The position numbers were made by a program, and so were the translations under genes. Of a DNA stretch of 7,342 nt, positions 1 to 4,426 are shown one piece after another (the stretch's first letter is position 1; every line of letters starts with the position of its first letter). Location: assembly GCA_017408625.1 (NCBI GenBank), contig JAFQUG010000348.1, positions 1-7,342 of the forward strand, read 5' to 3'. Under the pieces are notes generated by a model. It did not search any database, had not been told where the DNA came from, and worked only from the letters and a program-made list of their open reading frames with translations. Source of the stretch: Clostridia bacterium. GTDB lineage: Bacteria > Bacillota_A > Clostridia > Oscillospirales > CAG-272.

Positions 1-180
1 CACGCTCTTGACCAGATCCTCGGGCTTTTTGCCGGTATAGGTCACGGTTGCGGTATTGTTATCAAGATCGACCTCGACTGCCTTGACACCCTTGACGCCC
101 TCAAGAGCCTTTTTGACGTGCGCGACGCACTTCTGGCACATCATGCCTTGTACGTCCATCTCAATGATCTGTTCTGCCAT
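1..180 (-). other. CopZ-like HMA domain with its own possible start, in frame with copA; partial
   Basis: This segment reads from an internal ATG (180-178) as a typical free copper chaperone: a short beta strand, the loop GMMCQKC, a helix with VAHVKKALEGVKGV, then a strand with TATVTYTG. The visible 60 residues are most of the roughly 68-70 residue CopZ family, and the end is outside the window. CopZ proteins carry Cu(+) to CopA and are often encoded just after it. The ATG is preceded by a purine-rich GAGAGG, so the domain could be made separately as well as, or instead of, as a tail of the pump. Seen: open frame and start signals. Inferred: separate translation. Confidence 0.6.
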
Positions 181-2505
181 ATAATTTTTACCTCTCTTTT
201 TATGATGAATTGTATATTTGACGCCGTCCTTATATTTGGCCGGCTTTTTAAGTCTTAGCGAATTGAGCACCACGCTGACCGAGGAAAAGCTCATGGCCAC
301 CGAGGCAATCATGGGACTGAGCACAATGCCCACGGGTGCAAGCACGCCTGCCGCCAGCGGAATGCAGATGCTGTTATAGATCAGTGCCCAAAACAGATTT
401 TGCTGAATAATTTTGACAGTTTCGCGGGAGAGCCTGATGGCCTGCACCACACCGAACAGAGAATTTTTGGAAAGTACCGCATCGGCCGAATCAATGGCAA
501 CCTCTGTACCCGAGCCAATGGCAATGCCCACGTCGGCACGCGCCAGGGCAGGAGCGTCGTTGATGCCGTCGCCCACCATGGCCGTTTTTCCCTTTTGACA
601 GTATTCGCGGATAATTCTTTCCTTATCGTCCGGCAAAAGCGACGCGTGTACGGTGGAAATGCCTGCCTCTTTTGCAATGGCAGCAGCCGTTGTGGGATTA
701 TCGCCCGTCAGCATGACCGTCGTAATGCCCATATCGGAAAGTGCAGATACAGTCCTTGCACTTTCCTTTTTGATCGGGTCGGAAATACCTATCATACCAA
801 GTGTGTGCCCGTCCGCAGATACGGCCACAACCGTCATTCCCTTGGTCTGACATGCATCAAACGCATTTTGGTGCTGCTCTGTAAATACAACGCCATTTTC
901 AATTAAGAATTTCGGCTTACCGACTAAAATTTTCTTGCCATCCACTATGGCACCGATGCCGTTTCCTACGCTGGAAAAATGATCTGTCACCGATTGTAAT
1001 GCGACGTTTTTTTCTTCTGCATAACTGCATATTGCAGCCGACAGCGGATGTGCCGAAAAGCTTTCGGCAGCATATGCATACGAAATCAGCTCTTTCTCAT
1101 TTGCACTGTCAAAGACTTCAACGTGTGACACGGCAGGCTTGCCCTTGGTCAACGTGCCGGTCTTATCCATGAGCACGTATTCCACCTCATGCAAGGCCTC
1201 TAAGGTTTCTCCGTTCTTGATCAATACACCCTCGCCCGCGCCTCTGCCCGTGCCCACCATAATGGCGGTAGGAGTGGCAAGTCCGAGTGCACAAGGACAG
1301 GAAATGACCAATACGGAAATTGCACTTCTCAACGCTTGGTTGATATCTCCACCCGTTGCAATCAGCCATACCACGACAGTGATCAGTGAAATCGCCATCA
1401 CGCTCGGCACAAAGATCGCGCTGACCTTATCCGCCACGCGGGCAATGGGTGCTTTGGAGGAAGCAGCATCCTCCAGGAGATTGATAATCTTTTGCAGTGC
1501 AGTATCCTGTCCGACACGATCTACACGCACAGTCAGATATCCGCTGACCAAGGTACACGCACCGCTGACCACGTCGCCCACACCCTTTTCAATCGGAATG
1601 CTCTCGCCACTCAAGGGAGATTCGTCCACGCCGCCGTGTCCTTCCAGTACGGTTCCGTCCACGGGAATGGCCTGCCCCTGCTTGACGATAACCACGTCAC
1701 CCACGACCAGCTCGGAAATGGGCAACTGCACGTGCTCACCGCCCCGGATAACGGTTGCCTCGTCCGGCAAAAGCGACGCCAACGCACGCACGGCCGCTCC
1801 CGCCTTATTTTTTGCTCTGCCCTCAAGCATCTTTCCAAGCGATACCAGCGTGACGATCATGGCCGAGGACTCCAGATACAGCGAATGCATCCAGGAATGC
1901 AGCATTTCGATGTTTCCCGTAGTGCTTGCAATGCCGATTTCCACAGCTGCCCACACACCGTAAATAAACGCCGCAGACGAGCCGATGGCGATCAAGGTAT
2001 CCATATTGGGGGAAAGATGGAAAAGTGCGCGGAAACCGCGGAAAAAGAAGCCGTAATTCAAAATCAGCACAGGCAGCGTCAGTATCATTTGTAAAAGTAC
2101 GAACGAAAGCGCATACTCAGGCTCGGAAAAAAACTGCAAGAACGGCACGCCGAACATGTTTCCCATGGATACAAACATCAAAAGTCCGGTCAGAAATGCG
2201 CTGAGCAAAAATCTGACAAGTATTGCCTTTTGTTGCTTTTGCTCTCCATGTGCCGATTTGCTTTGCTCCGCATTTTCTGTCAGCGCATATCCTGCCGACT
2301 TGATTTTTGCAGCAAGCCTTTTTTCTATTTTTTTGATATCTCCCGCACTGTATGTGTCGGGATAGGTCACACTTAATGAATTGGTCAGAAGGCTGACGGT
2401 AAATTCGATCTGCTCACTGCCAAGCACGGAACCCGCGGCACGCTCGACGTGACTGACGCAGGCCGCGCACATCATACCCTTGACTCCATATCTGATTTTT
2501 TGCAT
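1..2505 (-). CDS. copA: Cu(+)-exporting P1B-type ATPase with a C-terminal CopZ-like domain; 3' end outside window
   Basis: Membrane pump that uses ATP to export Cu(+) from the cytoplasm. The start is the ATG at 2505-2503; an in-frame TGA lies two codons upstream. The frame stays open for 835 codons to the window edge. Seen in order: N-terminal HMA domain with GMMCAAC (Cys13, Cys16); about eight predicted membrane helices; actuator-domain SGE (299-301); CPC in helix 6 (403-405); phosphorylated Asp447 in DKTGTLT; HP (486-487) of the nucleotide-binding domain; TGDN (600-603); GDGIND (645-650); Tyr710-Asn711 in helix 7; Met738 and Ser742 in helix 8. CPC, YN and MxxSS together mark the Cu(+) subgroup. 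Such pumps normally end near residue 770. Here the frame continues through a Lys-rich linker (about 753-773) into a second HMA domain with GMMCQKC (Cys790, Cys793). Transcribed divergently from dnaA. The identity of the pump is very secure; whether the tail belongs to one polypeptide is less so. Confidence 0.95.
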   Translation of the reverse strand, partial: MQKIRYGVKGMMCAACVSHVERAAGSVLGSEQIEFTVSLLTNSLSVTYPDTYSAGDIKKIEKRLAAKIKSAGYALTENAEQSKSAHGEQKQQKAILVRFLLSAFLTGLLMFVSMGNMFGVPFLQFFSEPEYALSFVLLQMILTLPVLILNYGFFFRGFRALFHLSPNMDTLIAIGSSAAFIYGVWAAVEIGIASTTGNIEMLHSWMHSLYLESSAMIVTLVSLGKMLEGRAKNKAGAAVRALASLLPDEATVIRGGEHVQLPISELVVGDVVIVKQGQAIPVDGTVLEGHGGVDESPLSGESIPIEKGVGDVVSGACTLVSGYLTVRVDRVGQDTALQKIINLLEDAASSKAPIARVADKVSAIFVPSVMAISLITVVVWLIATGGDINQALRSAISVLVISCPCALGLATPTAIMVGTGRGAGEGVLIKNGETLEALHEVEYVLMDKTGTLTKGKPAVSHVEVFDSANEKELISYAYAAESFSAHPLSAAICSYAEEKNVALQSVTDHFSSVGNGIGAIVDGKKILVGKPKFLIENGVVFTEQHQNAFDACQTKGMTVVAVSADGHTLGMIGISDPIKKESARTVSALSDMGITTVMLTGDNPTTAAAIAKEAGISTVHASLLPDDKERIIREYCQKGKTAMVGDGINDAPALARADVGIAIGSGTEVAIDSADAVLSKNSLFGVVQAIRLSRETVKIIQQNLFWALIYNSICIPLAAGVLAPVGIVLSPMIASVAMSFSSVSVVLNSLRLKKPAKYKDGVKYTIHHKKRGKNYMAEQIIEMDVQGMMCQKCVAHVKKALEGVKGVKAVEVDLDNNTATVTYTGKKPEDLVKSV
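191..196 (-). promoter_or_regulatory. Possible internal ribosome-binding site before the CopZ-like domain
   Basis: GAGAGG on the minus strand lies 10 nt before the in-frame ATG at 180. It sits inside the copA reading frame, so it is unneeded if the pump and chaperone are only ever a fusion. Its presence suggests a former or current separate gene start. Confidence 0.45.
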
Positions 2506-2550
2506 TTTTCATCTCTTTTCATAAAAAATTTACAATTACAGTTTCAACTT

Positions 2551-2579
2551 ATTATATCGCAAATTTGGAGCAAAAACAA
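2551..2579 (-). promoter_or_regulatory. Candidate copA promoter
   Basis: On the minus strand, TTGTTT (2579-2574) and a perfect TATAAT (2556-2551) are separated by 17 nt, about 45 nt upstream of the copA ATG. This fits a sigma-A promoter. A weak purine-rich ribosome site (AAGAGATG) precedes the start codon. I see no clear CopY box or CsoR palindrome overlapping these elements, so copper control is not shown by the sequence. Confidence 0.6.
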
Positions 2580-2634
2580 GAAAAAAATGTAAACTTTTTT
2601 GTTTCAAACCGCGCAAAAAATGGTGTATATGGGG

Positions 2635-2668
2635 TTGCTTTTGCGACTAATATATGTTATAATATAAT
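2635..2668 (+). promoter_or_regulatory. Candidate dnaA promoter (extended -10)
   Basis: TTGCTT (2635-2640), a 17-nt spacer and TATAAT (2658-2663) preceded by TG at the extended -10 position make a good sigma-A promoter. A second TATAAT follows at 2663-2668 and can pair with TTGCGA at 2641-2646 (spacing 16 or 17). A third TATAAT is at 2674-2679. The whole 2645-2695 stretch is almost pure A/T. No DnaA box is seen here, so autoregulation by boxes upstream of dnaA is not evident. Confidence 0.65.
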
Positions 2669-2698
2669 ATAACTATAATTATATATAAATTTAAGTTA

Positions 2699-2708
2699 CC
2701 CATATGGG
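2699..2708. repeat. 10-bp perfect palindrome in the dnaA leader
   Basis: CCCATATGGG reads the same on both strands and sits just before the dnaA ribosome site, within the presumed 5' untranslated leader. It could be a protein-binding site or chance. Confidence 0.5.
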
Positions 2709-2720
2709 AAAGGAAACATA

Positions 2721-4109
2721 ATGGAAATACTGGATCTGCTTAACGCACTCTGGGACGGAATCAAGGAATACTATCGAGGCACGCTCGGAGACCTGATCTG
2801 CGACGTCTGGTTCGGTGGCTTGGAAATTCAAAGCTTTGAAAATAATACCATTGTCATGGTGACACCGTCCGAGATCAAAATCAACGTGATCAAAAGTAAA
2901 TATCTGCCTGAAATCAAACAAAAGTTTTCGGAAAATCTCGGGATGGATGTGGAAGTGGAGCTGCGCTTTTCGGGAGACACCAAGGGAATGGAATCCTTGC
3001 GTGACCGTTTTGTGCGTGCTGCGCAAAATGAGGTAAGCACACCGGCAGCCGAGCAGCCTGCTCAGAAGCCTACTCTCGGCTCGACCATGCCTCCCTTCAA
3101 ATTTGAATACACCTTTGATAATTTCATCGTCGGAAACTCCAACAAGTTTGCACACGCTGCCTGTGTAGCTGTGGCAAACCATCCTGCAACCGACTATAAT
3201 CCGCTCTTTATTTACGGCCCCTCCGGTATCGGTAAAACGCACTTGCTCTACGCCATTACCAATGAGTTCAAGCGCAAGCGTCCCGATATCAAGGTTATTT
3301 ACATCAAGAGCGAGGACTTTACAAATCAGATGATCGACTGTATGGCCCGCCGCAATATGAACGAATTCCGCGAGAAATACCGCAGCTGCGATATTCTCAT
3401 GATCGACGACATTCAGTTCATCGCAGGTAAGGTTTCCACGCAAGAGGAATTTTTCCACACCTTCAACGCTCTGCACGAGGACGGCAAGCAGATCATTCTG
3501 ACCTCGGACAAGCCTCCCAGAGAGATCAAGACCTTGGAGGACAGACTGATCACGAGATTTGAATGGGGACTGATCGCAGACATTCAGCCGCCGGATCACG
3601 AGCTGCGCATGGCCATTATCAAAAAGAAGGCCGATCAGGTAGGCATTGAAATTTCGGACGAGGTGCTGGAATTTCTTGCAGAAAACCTGCGCTCCAATAT
3701 CCGACAGATCGAGGGCGCTGTGCGAAAGCTGAGTGCGATCGGATTTGTGTACGGCAAGGTGATCACCATGGACGTGGCCCGTGGCTGCATTGACGAGCTG
3801 CTTGGCGGCGCTGAGCCGGTAAATGTGACCGTGGACAAGATCTTTACCGCAGTTTATAAAAAATACGGCATCAAGAAAGAAGAGATTCTGGGTGAGCGCC
3901 GTACCAAGGATATTGCTCAGGCAAGACACATTGCCATCTACCTGATCCGCAACATTACCGACATGTCCTTCCCCGGCATCGGTAAGATCCTCAATCGCAA
4001 CCACACCACCGTTATCTCCTCGATCGACACTGTGGAAAAGAAGATGATGGCTTCCACCTCCTTCTCTCTTGAAATCGATGAGCTGATCAAGGCTGTGAAG
4101 GAAAGTTAA
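2721..4109 (+). CDS. dnaA: Chromosomal replication initiator protein DnaA
   Basis: AAA+ initiator that binds DnaA boxes at oriC, melts the origin and recruits the replicative helicase. Complete at 462 residues, the usual length. The start is set by the ribosome site AAAGGA (2709-2714) 6 nt before the ATG. Domain I (about 1-75) carries the LW...VWF pattern of the interaction domain. Domain II (about 100-122) is a short linker rich in Ala, Pro and Gln. Domain III has Walker A GPSGIGKT (166-173), Walker B ILMIDD (225-230), sensor I IILTSD (258-263), the box VII region EDRLITRFEWGL (273-284) and sensor II NIRQIEGAVRKL (326-337). Domain IV is the helix-turn-helix with ILGERR...IAQARHIAIYL. Its recognition loop reads LNRNHTTV (424-431) where the usual form is FGGRDHTTV: one residue shorter, and Asp replaced by Asn427. 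The gene lies directly upstream of a box cluster that is its expected target. Identity is certain. Confidence 0.99.
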   Translation: MEILDLLNALWDGIKEYYRGTLGDLICDVWFGGLEIQSFENNTIVMVTPSEIKINVIKSKYLPEIKQKFSENLGMDVEVELRFSGDTKGMESLRDRFVRAAQNEVSTPAAEQPAQKPTLGSTMPPFKFEYTFDNFIVGNSNKFAHAACVAVANHPATDYNPLFIYGPSGIGKTHLLYAITNEFKRKRPDIKVIYIKSEDFTNQMIDCMARRNMNEFREKYRSCDILMIDDIQFIAGKVSTQEEFFHTFNALHEDGKQIILTSDKPPREIKTLEDRLITRFEWGLIADIQPPDHELRMAIIKKKADQVGIEISDEVLEFLAENLRSNIRQIEGAVRKLSAIGFVYGKVITMDVARGCIDELLGGAEPVNVTVDKIFTAVYKKYGIKKEEILGERRTKDIAQARHIAIYLIRNITDMSFPGIGKILNRNHTTVISSIDTVEKKMMASTSFSLEIDELIKAVKES

Positions 4110-4117
4110 GTCAGAAT

Positions 4118-4126
4118 TGTGGAAAA
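4118..4126 (-). promoter_or_regulatory. DnaA box 1 (TTTTCCACA, inverted)
   Basis: Reads TGTGGAAAA on the plus strand, 8 nt after the dnaA stop. It differs from the E. coli consensus TTATCCACA only at position 3. It faces box 2 as an inverted pair with 11 nt between them. Confidence 0.8.
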
Positions 4127-4137
4127 CTCGCGCATTT

Positions 4138-4146
4138 TTTTCCACA
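4138..4146 (+). promoter_or_regulatory. DnaA box 2 (TTTTCCACA)
   Basis: Exact copy of the 9-mer, forming the right arm of an inverted pair with box 1. A small hairpin-capable sequence (CGACA-CATA-TGTCG, 4148-4161) follows. Confidence 0.8.
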
Positions 4147-4203
4147 GCGACACATATGTCGTACCAAAAATGCGAAACACCGGATTTTTGACAACTCAGA
4201 AAT

Positions 4204-4220
4204 TGACTTTTCCACATTTT
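4204..4220 (+). repeat. 17-bp direct repeat, copy A
   Basis: TGACTTTTCCACATTTT, containing box 3. The identical sequence recurs 97 bp downstream at 4301-4317 around box 4, so the conserved unit is wider than the 9-bp box. Confidence 0.85.
4208..4216 (+). promoter_or_regulatory. DnaA box 3 (TTTTCCACA)
   Basis: Exact copy of the 9-mer inside a 17-bp sequence (4204-4220) that recurs at box 4. Confidence 0.8.
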
Positions 4221-4241
4221 ATCCCTTGTCTCCAAACAGGC

Positions 4242-4300
4242 TTTTGCCAAGAAATTTACGGCAAAATTCTAAAAAAAATTTTTGCACTGCAAGGCAAAAA
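4242..4300. repeat. Nested TTTTGC inverted repeats within the origin
   Basis: Two perfect 7-bp inverted repeats lie in tandem: TTTTGCC (4242-4248) with GGCAAAA (4260-4266), loop 11 nt; and TTTTTGC (4279-4285) with GCAAAAA (4294-4300), loop 8 nt. All four arms share the TTTTGC core, which also begins the near-box at 4314. They may be weak DnaA sites or sites for another origin-binding protein. Confidence 0.55.
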
Positions 4301-4317
4301 TGACTTTTCCACATTTT
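4301..4317 (+). repeat. 17-bp direct repeat, copy B
   Basis: Identical to 4204-4220. Its last four bases also form the start of the near-box at 4314-4322. Confidence 0.85.
4305..4313 (+). promoter_or_regulatory. DnaA box 4 (TTTTCCACA)
   Basis: Exact copy of the 9-mer in the second copy of the 17-bp repeat (4301-4317). It abuts the near-box at 4314-4322 head to tail and is the full-consensus box closest to the A/T-rich unwinding candidate. Confidence 0.8.
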
Positions 4318-4322
4318 GCACA
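4314..4322 (+). promoter_or_regulatory. Near-consensus DnaA box 5 (TTTTGCACA)
   Basis: Differs from the local box only at position 5, which is tolerant in the classic TTATNCACA consensus. It follows box 4 with no gap and the same orientation, so two DnaA protomers could bind side by side next to the A/T-rich stretch. Confidence 0.55.
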
Positions 4323-4356
4323 GAAACTATTATTAAAACTACTGAATATTATTATC
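4323..4356. other. Candidate DNA unwinding element with DnaA-trio-like triplets
   Basis: A/T-rich stretch immediately after boxes 4 and 5. The plus strand reads CTA-TTA-TTA at 4327-4335 and CTA at 4339-4341, matching the complement of the DnaA-trio pattern (3'-[G/A]A[T/A]-5') described for B. subtilis; TTA-TTA recurs at 4349-4354. Only four nt (GAAA) separate the near-box from the first triplet. The match is short and A/T-rich DNA gives chance matches, so this is a candidate only. Confidence 0.45.
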
Positions 4357-4369
4357 TCTCTATCTCTCT
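4354..4369 (+). repeat. Tandem octamer in a pyrimidine tract
   Basis: ATCTCTCT occurs twice without a gap, running into the palindrome that follows. The plus strand is almost pure pyrimidine from 4352 to 4370. Confidence 0.7.
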
Positions 4370-4384
4370 CGCGTGCACGCGAGA
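4367..4384. repeat. 18-bp perfect palindrome upstream of dnaN
   Basis: TCTCGCGTGCACGCGAGA is fully self-complementary with no spacer. It is G/C-rich inside an A/T-rich region and lies 42 nt before the dnaN start. There is no following U run, so it is not a typical terminator. It looks like a dimeric protein-binding site or the boundary of the unwinding region; the binding protein is unknown. Confidence 0.75.
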
Positions 4385-4413
4385 TGCAATCAGATCAGTG
4401 AGATACACAAAAA

Positions 4414-4419
4414 AAGGAG
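4414..4419 (+). promoter_or_regulatory. dnaN ribosome-binding site
   Basis: AAGGAG, 7 nt before the ATG at 4427. It fixes the dnaN start. An in-frame GTG at 4373, inside the palindrome, would add 18 residues but has no ribosome site and the extension does not resemble DnaN. Confidence 0.9.
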
Positions 4420-4426
4420 TGCTGTT

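Larger units (their letters stand above)
4110..4426. other. oriC: Probable chromosomal replication origin (oriC), dnaA-dnaN intergenic region
   Basis: 317 bp without a convincing gene, between dnaA and dnaN, the commonest origin site in Bacillota. It holds four exact copies of TTTTCCACA (one inverted), one TTTTGCACA directly abutting the last copy, other TTTTGC repeats in both orientations, an A/T-rich stretch with trio-like triplets (4323-4356), a pyrimidine tract (4354-4370) and an 18-bp G/C-rich palindrome (4367-4384). Clustered boxes beside an A/T-rich stretch are the classic origin layout. There are no matching boxes upstream of dnaA in this window. I see no clear dnaN promoter here; TATTAT at 4328-4333 and 4347-4352 are possible -10 elements without good -35 partners. 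Confidence 0.85.

Noticed and set aside
626..1779. A 20-bp exact direct repeat within copA, at 626-645 and 1760-1779
   Set aside because: Both copies encode ASLLPD in the same frame at places where P-type ATPases commonly have similar residues; shared codons explain it.
1937..1945. ATTTCCACA, a one-mismatch DnaA box inside copA
   Set aside because: Isolated within coding sequence and over 2 kb from the cluster; expected by chance.
2541..2610. GTTTCAA at 2541-2547 and again at 2601-2607 between copA and dnaA
   Set aside because: Only 7 bp, in direct orientation in A/T-rich DNA, and unlike known copper-regulator operators; too weak to call.
2704..2721. A five-codon leader ORF (ATG at 2704) whose TAA overlaps the dnaA ATG as TAATG
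   Set aside because: No ribosome site before its ATG and it contains the dnaA ribosome site itself; probably accidental.
4118..4146. Inverted repeat after dnaA as a rho-independent terminator
   Set aside because: The arms are exact DnaA boxes, the stem is A/T-rich and no U run follows the right arm; a box pair explains it better.
2691..4250. A 519-codon open frame on the minus strand opposite dnaA
   Set aside because: It is an antisense shadow of dnaA. The translation is His/Asp/Asn-rich, has no recognisable domain, and dnaA is certain on the other strand.
4373..4426. An 18-residue N-terminal extension of DnaN from GTG
   Set aside because: No ribosome site, it lies in the palindrome, and the family start MKIVF at 4427 has a strong AAGGAG.
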